A DNA stretch of 64,000 nt from the NCBI GenBank assembly GCA_026008535.1, contig BRKX01000002.1, positions 146,501-210,500 on the forward strand. The letters are read 5' to 3'. Positions 10,330 to 23,328 of the stretch are shown here, piece after piece; position 1 is the first letter of the stretch, and each line of letters begins with the position of its first letter. The notes beneath the pieces are model-generated. The model saw only the letters and a list, made by a program, of their open reading frames with translations, was not told the origin of the DNA and ran no database searches. This DNA comes from Perilla frutescens (lineage: Eukaryota > Streptophyta > Magnoliopsida > Lamiales > Lamiaceae). A program made the position numbers and the translations under genes.

Positions 10330-12870
10330 AGTCGGCACATTTCTGATATTGGAAATACCTATTTATACCCATAAATATAGAGTTTTTTTCAAAAATATCC
10401 ACAAACATAATAACCATTTACTATATACCCATTTTATCTATTTTATCCTTAATTTCCCACCTTTTTCAAAAAGCTTACACAATCTTTACACATATAGATC
10501 AATCATTTGGATAGTTGTGCATTAATTCAAAAAGTAAATCAATGATTCAAAGAAACATAATAAGACAAATTGAAAAGAGAAGAGAAAATATTTCGAAAAA
10601 CACTCACCAATTTCCAAGACTACCACCTGTGAATGAAAAAGGTTAGTTTAAACATTTTAAGTTAGGGTAATTTATTCAAATTTTATAACAAATTCGATAT
10701 AAAACTGCTCCTGAAGACTGGTACCGGTACCTGTCGATAGGTACCGGTACCGATCAATGATAGGGACCGGTCCCGATCGGCAATAGGTACCTATCCCGGT
10801 CTGCAGATGTTAAGTATTTTTTTTTTGTAAAATTTAGATCTTTAATTGCTTTAATTTATAGTGTAGTTATATTTCGATTTGTTATTTACACTTAAATTAT
10901 GTTGTTAATTGAAATTATTTGAGTGTTCATAAATTGACTTTATTTAAGTGTTATTTGAAATATTCGATTATTAAAGTGTTTTAGGGTTATTTGATATAAT
11001 TCAACATGTTACTGTTAATTTAAACATTTTAAGAATTTATAACATAATTAGGAAGAAAAAAAAATGTACCATGACTGTGACGTGTATAATATAACATGCA
11101 TAATAGTCTTGCCTATAAAATAAGAATTTGAGAATTCATTCGTGCCTTTAAAAACACAAATTTAGGTTATTTGAAATTAAGAATTTAAGTGTATTTGAAG
11201 TTACGAATTTAATAAAAGTATGGTTTAAAAATAGAATTTAAGTGCTTTTAAATAAGAATTAAATTGCCTTTAAAATTATTATGATTAATTATTTAACATT
11301 AGAAAATTTTAAGTTTAAAATCGTGAATATTTTTAGATAAGATTGTTTTAGATATGAATATCTTTCATAAGACTATTTGAGAAGTGGTAGTAAGTAAGAA
11401 TAGTTGTGACGTAGATTAAAATATTATTTTGTAAATTAGATTTTTTTTAATGATTTATTTAGCATGATTATATGGAAATAAGATTTAGCATGATTATATT
11501 TAGCATATTTAAACACTTCAAGTTAGGGTAATTTATTGAAATTTTATGACGAATTCGATATAAAACCGCTTCCGAAGACTGGTACCGGTACTTATCGATA
11601 GGTACCGATACCGATCAATGATAGGGATCGATCCCGATCAGCGATAGGTACCAGTCCTGGTCTGCGGACGTTAAGTATTTATTTTTGTAAAATTTAGATC
11701 TTTAATTGCTTTAATTTATAGTTTAGTTATATTTCGATTTGTTATTTACATTTAAATTATGTTGTTGTGTTATTTATAATGTCATTTAGTGTAATTTGAG
11801 ACTTAAGAAAAAAAGACAACTAATAGCTCGATTCAACATGATCACACCACACAAAGTAGGACTTCTGATTACCTTGTTTAGGCTATATCTTTTTCTTATA
11901 AATAGCCTGGGATTCAGACTAGTTTAGGTGACACGAATTTTTATGAATACACAAAAGGACTGAGAGTTAAAAGACTTCATATTCGAAGCATATAGTATTT
12001 GGGTAGACTAGGTTTGATCGGTGAGATCATTTTGTTTCTAGTCTATGTTTGAAACTCACTTTCATACACAATATGAATTGAAATCTAAAGCTTTCTATTT
12101 TTTGCGTGGTTTTGATTGTTGTTGGCTGCTGGTGTGCATTCATAAATAAAAGCATGTACTATGGTTGTTGTAAAATTGAAGCATGCTTCAATTTTAACAC
12201 ATAGTCCGAGAATGACTAGTACTGATCCCTATCGGTCGGGACTGGTCCCTGTCGGTTGGGACTGGTCCCTATGGTTGTTGGAAAAATTGAAGCTGAGAAT
12301 GACTAGTACTGGTCTCTATCGGTCGGGACTGGTCCTTATGGTTGTTGGAAAAATTAAAGCCGAGAATGACTAGTACCGGTCTCTATCGGTCGAGACTGGT
12401 CCCTATCAGTCGGGGCTGGTCCCTATGGTTGTTGGAAAAATTGAAGCATGCTTCAATTTTAACACACAGTCCGAGAATGACTAGTACTGATCCCTATCGG
12501 TCAGGACTGGTCACTAGCGATCGGGACTGGTCCCAGTTGGTCGGGACTGGTCTTTATCGGTCGGAACTGGTCACTATCGATGGGTACTTGTCCCTGTCGA
12601 CCGGTATTGATACACTATGATACAAAAAATGAAGAAGAAAGTGCATTTGTGTAAGTGAATTACATGTTTTTTGAAAAAGTTGATTAGATCATCACATTTG
12701 TGTAAGTGCATTACATGTTTTTTTTGAAAAAGTTAATTAGATCATCATATCAAATCAAACTTTTGAGGGTGATAGAGTAAATGTGGGTATATAGTGAAGA
12801 TAAATTATTTGAGTGGGTATTATTGAATTTACACTATTCAAAATGGGTATGGAGTGATTGATCCCCTTTC
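10330..12870. mobile_element. 2.5-kb repeat element with internal direct repeats
   Basis: The flanks are loosely inverted: 'ACTATATACCCATTTTATC' near 10420 against 'GGGTATATAGTG' near 12785. Inside are two 260-bp direct repeats (10648-10906 and 11508-11766) carrying 'GACTGGTACCGGTAC' and 'TAGGTACC' palindromic motifs, followed by a minisatellite and a 67-bp tandem pair (12641-12750). No transposase or RT was found, so the class is undetermined. Confidence 0.45.
12199..12612 (+). repeat. GC-rich minisatellite with higher-order blocks
   Basis: About 18-20-base units of the form CGGTCGGGACTGGTCCCTAT are grouped into four blocks starting with GACTAGTACTGGTC at 12214, 12301, 12368 and 12479. Three blocks end with 'GGTTGTTGGAAAAATT'. 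Two copies of a GAAGCATGCTTC palindrome are included. The open frames across it follow the periodicity and are not proteins. Confidence 0.85.
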
Positions 12871-14305
12871 TGTTACACGATCTAACGGATTTCCTTATGT
12901 TAGATAGATATTATTTGATCCATTAAAATGGTCCCCTCTCCTTTTTTCTTTACTTTTTTAAATTTTTTTTAACTAGTATACCACCTGTGCGAGGATGTTA
13001 TTAAAAAAAATATTTATGTATAATAATGAAATTATATTGAATAATGAATTTCACATATAAATATATGAATTATATCATTTGAATTATAAATTACTTATGT
13101 ATTTTACATCATTGGAGAAACCAACCTTTGCGGCTCTAGCCATGTCGGAAACTCAAGTTGGTTGTTAAATCGAGAAGGCAGAGTCCTCACTGCCCAGACG
13201 ATCTCGACAGCGATTAATCGGTCAATTATGCACGAATACTTTTTTAATCTTTTAAAATATTTTTGTTCAAAATATGATTAGATAAAAATTTTGAGGTTTT
13301 CCACCCTTTTTATACAACAACTTACACCCTAAAGTTTCAATCTACAACCAATGTGGGATATAGGAAAATTAAAAAAAAATGTGGAACTAATTTGAGGTTT
13401 CGATTTAAGATTACACACTCTTTTATACAACCCACATCAAAATTTTAATTTACAACCGATATAAGATGTAGGGTAAGTGAAAATTTAATATGTAAATAGT
13501 AATATGTAATAATATATTATAAATAAATAAAAATGCTTAGGCGAATACAATCTAAATGGAATTTTATATGTTATTATATGTAACTTTATGAACCCACTTG
13601 TGGAGAAATAAAACTTCATAGTCCCGTTGATTAATATGTAACTTTAGAACTTCACAAATCTACACACACACGCGCACACACGAATGAGGAATGATAGAAA
13701 ACAAAATAATTTTTATTGAAAAAATCAAATACATTATCTTTAAAGATTTTAACTTATTAAAAGATTTGGATGTGAATGTTGATTTTTTTAATGTATTTAA
13801 TTAATTTAAAAAATTAAAAATATTTTAAATTAATATATTTAAAATATTTTATTATATTTATTTAATATATTTAATTCAATTTTAATTTAAACATATTTAA
13901 TTTCTAAAAATTTAAAATCTATCGTATTAAATTGATAAAATCGAATATCAAATATTATACTTGATCTCAATTTGAGGCTAAGAAATTGATTTCGTTAACT
14001 TCTCCAATCATATAATTTGTTGCATAAATGTTTGGAGAAATACATATATCTGATTGAGGGGTTGAAATTTGGAACATGATGTTGATGATATTACCTTAAA
14101 ATCTGGTGATATTGAAGGATTTGTCGGAATATTTTATAAATTTGAAAAAGGGCATTGTCAGAGTTGGAACACAATATTGACGGAAACTACATCCTTCTTT
14201 ATTTTATTTTAAAAAAAAATTAATGGGAAAAAAATCGAAGACAGCTGGTCAGGAAGAGAGGTGACGGCGACAGAGGACGGCGGGTCTATAGTATGGAGGG
14301 GAGAG

Positions 14306-14474
14306 TAGGGGTGAGTAAAAACTCCCGAAACCTGAGAACCGAATCGAATTAGTTCGATTTTTTCGATTCGGTTCTTTTCAAAATTAAATTCGGTTCGATT
14401 TGTTTTCTAACAAAAATTCAGTTTTCGATTTCGGTTCGGTCCAGAGGAAAAATACCCGAGCCAAACCGAAAAAC

Positions 14475-14508
<34 letters not shown>

Positions 14509-14872
14509 TAATAAAAATACTCGACTTTGTTGGACTTTATAATTTGTTCGGCTTTGCTTTGTTGGAGCTTACACTTTTTTTAAATTTTATCCAATTGTTT
14601 ATTGGTATTTTTTGAACTTAAATCTTGATAATTAGCTAATTCATACTTATACGTATTTAATTATATCGAATAAGGAGAATTTAAAGTAAAAGAAATCAGA
14701 AAATTAAAAAAAAATTCGGTTCAAAACCGAACCGAACCGAAATATTTCGGTCCAGTTCGGTTCCGATTATAAATTCGGTTCGGTTTGCATCTATTTTTAA
14801 AAAAATTCAATTTTCTTCAGTTTTAATATTTTCGGGACCGAACCGAACTGAAAAATCAAATGCTCACTCCTA
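14306..14872. mobile_element. hAT MITE inside the outer Helitron
   Basis: Ends TAGGGGTGAG and (reverse complement) TAGGAGTGAG; flanks GGGGAGAG and GGGCAGAG match at 7 of 8. The interior is full of 'TTCGGTTCGG' and 'CCGAACCGAA' motifs and a TA run. The same insertion at the same site exists in the inner Helitron (16287-16852), so it predates the split of the two Helitron copies. Confidence 0.85.
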
Positions 14873-15187
14873 GGGCAGAGAGTGAGGATGGAGAACATTT
14901 TTTTTTATTTTCTTTTGAATTATTATTTTTTAATTTATTTTCATAGTGAAAAGGATAGAAATGACTTTTATTGTGGTACGTGTGTGAAGATAAAATGTGA
15001 ATATATGAAAAGGATGTATGGTGTATAAAATAAATGTGGTGTATAAAGAAAAATGGTGGTAAATTTAGAAATGCCCTTAATCAATTAAAGAGTATAAAAT
15101 TTAAATCAATATTTTTAAAATATTTCATTTGAACTATTTAATATATATAATTCAATTCAAATCTATATATTTAAAATATATTTAATA

Positions 15188-18100
15188 TCTATATTATATC
15201 TAAAGTAAGATAGTTACTATAGATAGTAATAATAAGTTTTCCCGCCTAAATGCACTTTCTATAAATAAAAATAAAATATTTATTTATTAATTAATATTTA
15301 TATTATATAGTACGTCATTCAATACTAGAATTTCAATATTATAAATTACTTTTTTTTATTTTGCAAAAATACTATTTTTTATCAAAAATTAATTTGTTCA
15401 TAAGATGAAAAAAAATATGCGGCCTTTGAATTGTTGATTTATATGTAAATTTTCTAAACACCTATTTTTTTCTTTACGATGGACCATAAGTTTATGTTAA
15501 TTATTATTCTTTTAAGTATTATGAGTGAATGTTCCAATATATTAATTTAAAATATTTTAAATTTTTAAGTTGATTAAATATATTAAAATAATTACAGATC
15601 CACATCAAAATTTCAATTAAATATATTTAAATTTTCAAATTAAATATATTAATCAAGATACATATCGAGAATTTTAAATTAAATCTATTTAAAATTTTGA
15701 ATTAAATGTATTAATTGAACTTAGCAACTAATTGTTAAATACATTTATGTCATTATATATTTATATATATATATATATATTAAGTAGTTAAAGCTTATAC
15801 TTTTAGTTTTTGAAACAAAAATCATCACACATAAAAAAAAAGTATAAATATTGTTATGCATGAACAAATTATAAACTGTGAGTTCCAGTAATGATATTTC
15901 CATATTTGTTGATCTCTAAGTTAAGATCAAGTGTAATATTTAGATATTTGATATTATCATTTTAGCATTAAATATTAAATATATTTTAAATATATAGATT
16001 TGAATTGAATTATATATATTAAATAGTTCAAATGAAATATTTTAAAAATATTGATTTAAATTATATACTCTTTAATTGATTAAGGGCGTTTCTAAATTCA
16101 CCACCATTTTTCTTTATACACCATATTTATTTTATACACCATACATCCTTTTCATATATTCACATTTTATCTTCACACACGTACCACAATAAAAGTCATT
16201 TATATCATTTTCACTATGAAAATAAATTAAAAAATAACAATTCAAAAGAAAAAAAAAAAAAAGTTCTCCATCCTCACTCTCTCCCCTAGGAGTGAGCATT
16301 TGATTTTTCGGTTCGGTTCGGTCCCGAAAATATTAAAATCGAAGAAAATTGATTTTTTTAAAAATAGAAGCAAACCGAACCGAATTTATAATCGGAACCG
16401 AACCGGACCGAAATATTTCGGTTCGGTTCGGTTTTGAACCGAATTTTTTTTTAATTTTCTGATTTTTTTTTACTTTAAATTCTCCTCATTCGATATAATT
16501 AAATACGTATAAGTATGAGTTAGCTAATTATCAAGATTTAAGTTCAAAAAATACCATTAACAATTGGATAAAATTTAAAAAAAGTGTAAGCTCCAACAAA
16601 GCAAAGCCGAACAAATTATAAAGTCCAACAAAGTCGAGTATTTTTATCACTAATAAATATATATATATATATATATATATTTGGTTTTTCGGTTTGGCTC
16701 GGGTATTTTTCCTCTGGACCGAACCGAAATAGAAAACTGAATTTTTGTTAGAAAACAAATTGAACCGAATTTAATTTTGAAAAGAACCGAATCGAAAAAA
16801 TCGAACTAATTCGATTCGGTTCTCAGGTTTCGGGACTTTTTACTCACCCCTACTCTCCCCTCCATACTATAGACCCGCCGTCCTCTGTCGCCGTCACCTC
16901 TCTTCCTGACCAGCTGTCTTCGATTTTTTTCCCATTAATTTTTTTTTAAAATAAAATAAAGAAGGATGTAGTTTCCGTCAATATTGTGTTCCAACTCTGA
17001 CAATGCCCTTTTTCAAATTTATAAAATATTCCGACAAATCCTTCAATATCACCAGATTTTAAGGTAATATCATCAACATCATGTTCCAAATTTCAACCCC
17101 TCAATCAGATATATGTATTTCTCCAAACATTTATGCAACAAATTATATGATTGGAGAAGTTAATGAAATTAATTTCTTAGCCTCAAATTGAGATCAAGTA
17201 TAATATTTGATATTTGATTTTATCAATTTAATACGATACATTCTAAATTTTTAGAAATTAAATATTTTTAAATTAAAATTGAATTAAATATATTAAATAA
17301 ATATAATAAAATATTTTAAATATATTAATTTAAAATATTTTTAATTTTTTAAATTAATTAAATACATTAAAAAAATCAACATTCACATCCAAATCTTTTA
17401 ATAAGTTAAAATCTTTAAAGATAATGTATTTGATTTTTTCAATAAAAATTATTTTGTTTTCTATCATTCCTCATTCGTGTGTGCGCGTGCGTGTGTAGAT
17501 TTGTGAAGTTCAAAAGTTACATATTAATCAACGGGACTATGAAGTTTTATTTCTCCACAAGTGGGTTCATAAAGTTACATATAATAACATATATAATTCC
17601 ATTTAGATTGTATTCACCTAAGCATTTTTATTTTTTTATAATATATTATTATATATTACTATTTACATATTAAATTTTCACTTACCCTACATCTTATATC
17701 GGTTGTAAATTAAAATTTTGATGTGGGTTGTATAAAAGAGTGTGTAATCTTAAATCGAAACCTCAAATTTGTTCCGCATTTTTTTTTAATTTTCCTACAT
17801 CCCACATTGGTTGTAGATTGAAACTTTGGGATGTAAGTTGTTGTATAAAAAGGGTGGAAAACCTCAAAATTTTTATCTAATCATATTTTGAACAAAAATA
17901 TTTTAAAAGATTAAAAAAAGTATTTGTGCATAATTGACCGATTAATCGCTGTCGAGATCGTCTGGGCAGTGAGGACTCTGCCTTCTCGATTTAACAACCA
18001 ACTTGAGTTTCCGACACGGCTAGAGCCGCAAAGGTTGGTTTCTCCAATGATGTAAAATACATAAGTAATTTATAATTCAAATGATATAATTCATATATTT

Positions 18101-18193
18101 ATATATGAAATTCATTATTCAATATAATTTTATTATTATACATAATTTTTTTTTTTAATAACATCCTTATGCATCGCACAGGTGGTATACTAG
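15188..18193 (+). mobile_element. inner Helitron, plus strand, nested in its sibling
   Basis: 3006 bp from TCTATATTATATC (after A15187) to 'GGTATACTAG' (before T18194) with a 'GTGC...GCAC'-type hairpin just upstream. It lies head to head inside the outer copy. Joining the bases flanking it restores 'ATTTAATATTTAATGC', exactly what the inner copy itself has at the equivalent place (15955-15980, reverse complement). There are no helicase or Rep motifs; the 'QIYIYI' type frames are TA-run artefacts. Confidence 0.9.
16287..16852. mobile_element. hAT MITE inside the inner Helitron
   Basis: Same MITE as at 14306-14872 in opposite orientation, with a perfect 8-bp duplication CTCTCCCC on both sides. 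It travelled with the Helitron rather than inserting independently. Confidence 0.88.
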
Positions 18194-18965
18194 TTTAATG
18201 CTAAAATGATAATATCAAATATCTAAATATTACACTTGATCTTAACTTAGAGATCAACAAATATGAAAATATCATTACTGGAACTCACAGTTTATAATTT
18301 GTTCATGCATAACAATATTTATACTTTTTTTTTATGTGTGATGATTTTTGTTTCAAAAACTAAAAGTATAAGCTTTAACTACTTAATATATATATATATA
18401 TATAATTAATTAATTAATTAATGACATAAATGTATTTAACAATTAGTTGCTAAGTTCAATTAATACATTTAATTCAAAATTTTAAATAGATTTAATTTAA
18501 AATTCTCGATATGTATCTTGATTAATATATTTAATGTGAAATTTTGATGTGGATCTATAATTATTTTAATATATTTAATCAACTTAAAAATTTAAAATAT
18601 TTTAAATTAATATATTGGAACATTCACTCATAATACTTAAAAGAATAATAATTAACATAAACTTATGGTCCATCGTAAAGAAAAAAATAGGTGTTTAGAA
18701 AATTTACATATAAATCAACAATTCAAAGGCCACATATTTTTTTCATCTTATGAACAAATTAATTTTTGATAAAAAATAGTATTTTTGCAAAATAAAAAAA
18801 AAGTAATTTATAATATTGAAATTCTAGTATTGAATGACGTACTATATAATATAAATATTAATTAATAAATAAATATTTTATTTTTATTTATAGAAAGTGC
18901 ATTTAGGCAGGAAAACTTATTATTACTATCTATAGTAACTATCTTACTTTTAGATATAATATAGA

Positions 18966-20214
18966 TGATCTCCCCCCTTTTCTTTTTTTTTTATTCAATT
19001 TTTAATTTCTTTTTTTTTCTTTTCCAAAAACGTGTTATCTATCTTTTTTTTTTTAGAAACGTGTTCTCCTCATTTTTTTTCTTCTTTCAGAAACGTGTTT
19101 TCTTCTTCTTCTTGTTTTTTTTTCTTTGACAGTTTTTTCCTTCATCTTTGGCAGTTTTTTTTCCTTCTTCTTTGACAGTTTTTCTTCTTCTTTTTTTTGT
19201 GTGTTTTTTATAATGATTTTGTTAATGATACTTCATTCATACTTTATGATACTTCACATCACATTTAATGATACTTCACCAGATAAAAGTTGTATTTTCA
19301 TGAAAATGAAATTTATCGATGATTAAGAATTAATTATTAAATTAACAAAAGAGAAGTATCATTAATTATGAAGTAAGTATCACTCGTAATAATAAATGAA
19401 GCATCACTAATATAATGAGTAGTTATTGATCACTATCATGTTCAATTTTTTAATTGCAATATTTTCTTTTATGTAGCTAATGATTCAATTTTTGAATTGC
19501 AATATGTTTATACTGATATTTTTCTTTCTAATTAGTGATACTTTCTTTGCAGTTAGTGATACTTTTCTTCTAATTAGTGATACTTTCTTCTGCAATTAGT
19601 AATACTTTTCTTCTAATTAGTGATACTTTCTTCTGCAATTAGTAATACTTTTCTTCAATTAGTGATACTTTTTCCATAGTAATGAGACTCCACTTCACCC
19701 CATAAATAATGATACTCGTGCGTGAGTTAATAATACTTCACCTCATAAATAATGATACTTTGGTTAATGATATACTCCACTCATAGTTAATGATAATTTA
19801 CCTTATAATTAATGATACTTCTTTTTTTGACTCAATAGTTAGTCAACTGTCAGGAAAAATATATATATATATATATTTTTAAAAATAAATGTATACTCTG
19901 AAATGACTATATTAAAATTATTAAAAAAACAAAAAAAAGAGACGAAAAAAATGAGAAGAAAGAAAGAAAAAAAAAAGAAAGAAGAAAAAGAAGGAAACGG
20001 AAAAAAAAGGAGAAGAAAGAAAGAAAGAAAGAAAGAAGAAAAAAGGGCTTTTGCGCAGCCGCCGAAAAAAGGTAAAAAAAAAATGCACAGATGCATGAGC
20101 TACATGCGCCTGCGCGTGCAGCTCACACGTCAGCGCGTGGGGGCGGGTTTAGGCTGATTTTGACTCGTCTAATATAAGAGACCCGTTAAACGGTCTCATA
20201 TAAGTTTTTGTCTA
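18966..20214. repeat. T-rich/A-rich repeat element with GATACTT repeats
   Basis: A T/C-rich arm (18970-19210) and an A/G-rich arm (19920-20045) flank many copies of 'AGTGATACTTTCTTCT' and 'CATAAATAATGATAC'. A GC-rich patch (20046-20150) and an end 'CATATAAGTTTTTGTC' follow. The same end motif occurs at 3060-3078, 34305-34333 and 46338-46350, so this is probably a long member of that MITE family. Confidence 0.5.
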
Positions 20215-20884
20215 TATATTAATATTAACTATATTTCAATACTAATTACTTAATTAACTATATTTTATCTAGACTCGATTTTAAGGTTTGGATTTTCATT
20301 AACTAAATTCAATAACACAAATAAAAGAAATAAATAAACACTTCAAACTTGGAGAGCAATGGAACTTCAGAAAGAAAGTGGACTCTAGGGAATTATATTT
20401 CTATGGATTTTATGGAATCATATCAAACGAGATTTAATTCCTAAATTTGCAGGAAAATCACTAAATTATCTAAACCCTCTCTCTTGAGTAAGTTCTAGAA
20501 GCAGATTAAACTTTAACTAATTATCATTTTTTGATCTCAAATTATCTTCTAACTCCTAATGGTTATCAAGATTTGGATTTTCTTGTAATGTTATCATCTT
20601 TCGATCTCAAATTATCATCTAACTCCTAATGGTTCTCAAGATTTTTTGTCCTCATGATAACATAGCAATCTCTCGATCTAGTAAGCTCGTGTTATATATT
20701 TCTAATTCGTTAACTAATTAACATCTCTCGAGTGATAACCAATTAACTACACAAGTGCATTTGCTGGCCAAACAATTACACAAGACAATCAAATTGAGGA
20801 AGCATAAGTAAAAAAAGGAAAGGAACAATATCATGAATTGAAGTCATAGAAATCCATGTCTATATAAAACCCTAGAATCTCTAA
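20215..20884. other. intergenic, nothing recognised
   Basis: AT-rich. A 35-base stretch with 'GATCTCAAATTATC' and 'AACTCCTAATGGTT' occurs twice (20531-20578 and 20602-20645). No gene, RNA or terminal repeats seen. Confidence 0.5.
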
Positions 20885-21864
20885 GCCTCATTTGGTTGAC
20901 ATGGAATCTAACTTGTGAAAGTACTATGATTCCCTATTTTAACATTAAAATGTTTTGTTCATTTTTTATGTAATATGGAAATTAAGGAATCACATTCCTC
21001 AAAACAAGGAAAATTGTACAACTTTCCTAGATTGTGAATACCTACTCCAAGTAGGTATTCTTTTTCCTTATTTTTTGAAATCTGTTGTTAAATGATTTCA
21101 TTGTTCGATTTCTTCATTTATTATTATTTATTTTTTTATAAATTATTATTATGTTTGGATTCATATTTTTTAAATTGGATTTTTTTTAAATTGTAAAAAT
21201 AAGATTTATTATTCTCTTTCTTATTATTAATACTAAGTTTGGATTAAAAAATTTCAATAAAAAATGAGTAAAATAAATAAAATAGAAAAAATATAAAATT
21301 TTATAAATGAAAAAAAGAAATTTAAAAATGTGATACTTTTTTTATTGAAGAAATTACGATCAAAATTCGACTATTTTATCAATCATTTTTTTTGTATTTC
21401 TATCAAAATTCCAATAAAGATAATTTTGACTTTCAATTTAATAAAAAAATATTTATATAGATAATTTTGACTTTCAATTTAATAAAAAAATATTTGGATC
21501 ACCAAGACAATATTTACCTTAATTGATTATTTTTTAGTAATATCATTTTATTTAAATTGAAATAATATGTTGCATTCAATATCAATAGTACTAATGCAAA
21601 TTGAAGAATTACACATTATATGGTTCGTAATTTAAAATTATAAATATTGGTAGTATGAAATAAGATACAATATATATATTTTAGACATTTAATTATCCAC
21701 TCTTGTTTAAATTTAATCCAATAATAAAAAGAGAATCATTACAATTTCTTTGTTGTGTTCCAAACACAGAATAGATATTCTGTTAGTAATTATTTTCCTC
21801 ATAATGACACTCCCATAAATCATATTCCTAAAAATTTTTACTTTTCTGTCAACCAAACGAGCCC
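20885..21864. mobile_element. Tourist/PIF-Harbinger-type element, non-autonomous
   Basis: Left end GCCTCATTTGGTTGAC, right end in reverse complement GGGCTCGTTTGGTTGAC, flanked by TAA on both sides (20882-20884, 21865-21867). TAA duplication and this terminal motif are classic for Tourist. 980 bp, AT-rich, no transposase. Confidence 0.85.
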
Positions 21865-23215
21865 TAAATGTTGAGCTATTCATCATAAATTCACAATCCA
21901 TAGAAAAAGAATAAACAACTATAGCTAGCATGATAATCCCAACAGAAGAAATCATAAACTAAAACTCACGTCAAAGTCATGAATCTTCAATCTATGTCTT
22001 CTCTCTGATGTCTCTGTGTTCTTTGCTCGCCTCTAGCGTAAAACATGATTGAATTTTCTTGTCTAACTAACCCTGAAATAGTTAGGAAATAGTCCAAACC
22101 CAAAATAGAAAAGAACTAACCCCAAAAGGTAAGAAACAATCCACCGGAAGAGCACGGTCCATGCTTGACTAAGCAGGGACCGTTCTTAATTATTTAGAAT
22201 GCAGACAGTCTCTGGAATGATTGGTGCTGACTTAATTCTGGGAAATTCTATCATGTGTGTCCACGTAGTGTGTCACATGTCTCAATAAATCTAATGTGAC
22301 ACTTTGATGTGTCACAATAGATTGATTGTGACACATTAAAATGTCACATTAAATTTATTGTGGCAGAAGACATAATACGTCCTTACGCATTACAAAATTT
22401 CCACTTAGTTCCAAAATGAATCAAACTTTTAATCACCCATAGCCACGATCAATCATTGCTATCATTACCATCATTACTTATTTACACTTAGCATGGTCCG
22501 TGCTAACACCTTAGCCATCAGCTCTTCATTTTATCTTCTTTTGCTCATCATGTATGGCTCTTCAATTCATCTTTAAACCTGAACATTCTCCCAACTTTAT
22601 TCTAGCTCTGAACACATCCAAAACTCATGTATTTTTCTGTCAAAACTCAATTAACTCGTGACATGCCAACATTTATTAAAATCAATAATACACGTCTCAA
22701 TGGGTTATGCAATCGCACAAAATATATATCTAATTAACCTCGAAATGCATATAGATCCCAAGTTTCTCAGGATGAAAGGAGTGTAACATCTCGACCTCGA
22801 ATATGTAAAACGGCATTTTTTATGAAGCAAAACTAAAATGCTACAATGATATTCATTTAGAAACAGATCGATGGAGTAGTTATATTTTATTTTTTGTAAA
22901 TTTCAGTTTCTTTTTTTTTAATTTAGTTTGATAATTGTTAATTTTTCAATATAATTAGGGTTTAAAATTATATTTAAGCATTTAGTTTAATTTTTAATTA
23001 ACAGTATATTAATTGGTTGATTATTGGATAATTAAGATATATAATATATTTAAAATTTCAAGATTTAGTAATACAGTGTTTCTTCCACTGGGCATTTCAT
23101 ATGGGTTTTGATAAAGATCCGGTCCCTTGAGTTATCGATATGTGATTTTCGGGACTTTTAGGATTATCACTTTCTTTTTTCTTTTATTTATACAATTAAT
23201 TAGAGTAATACAGTG
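21865..23215. other. intergenic with small inverted repeats
   Basis: Around 22270-22370 short inverted blocks 'TGTGACAC' and 'GTGTCACA' alternate with 'CAATAGATTGATTGTGACA', resembling 39580-39645 in MATE intron 5. 22780-22880 contains Stowaway-like remnants. No gene found. Confidence 0.4.
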
Positions 23216-23328
23216 TTTCAGAGCCATAGTAGATGAAAGAGATGCAGCAAAAAACTCAATTATTAGTCAGGTCCGTTATGCAAAGAAGAGTAATATTTTT
23301 AATCTTGTTGCAATTTGCAATTTCTATA
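23216..23328 (+). repeat. dispersed promoter-like repeat, copy F
   Basis: Shares 'TTATTAGTCA', 'TTATGCAAAGAAGAGTAA' and 'CTTGTTGCAATTT' with 10009-10090, 46913-46970 and, more weakly, 28885-28910. Same strand as the other copies. The neighbouring element starts directly after it at 23329. Confidence 0.5.

Larger units (their letters stand above)
12973..18965 (-). mobile_element. outer Helitron, minus strand, interrupted
   Basis: Read on the minus strand, the 5' end is TCTATATTATATC at 18965 after A, and the 3' end is a TGTGC/GCACA-type hairpin followed by 'GGTATACTAG' ending at 12973 before T. These are Helitron termini with A-T insertion and no target duplication. Without the inner copy (15188-18193) the element is 2987 bp. 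No Rep/helicase frame is visible, so it is non-autonomous. It already contained the hAT MITE at 14306-14872. Confidence 0.88.

Noticed and set aside
10648..11766. Two 260-bp direct repeats as LTRs of a small retrotransposon
   Set aside because: Neither copy starts TG or ends CA, there is no 5-bp duplication and no primer-binding site was seen.
12161..12620. Open frames with repeating 'YRSGLVP' peptides
   Set aside because: They follow the minisatellite period; repeats keep frame by chance and there is no gene structure.
14400..16758. Paired open frames of 71-75 codons in opposite orientation
   Set aside because: Same hAT MITE read in both Helitron copies, with a TA-run Ile/Tyr stretch; not a protein gene.
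19839..20157. Lys-rich and Phe/Ser-rich open frames on both strands
   Set aside because: Products of the A/G-rich tract; composition only, no domain.
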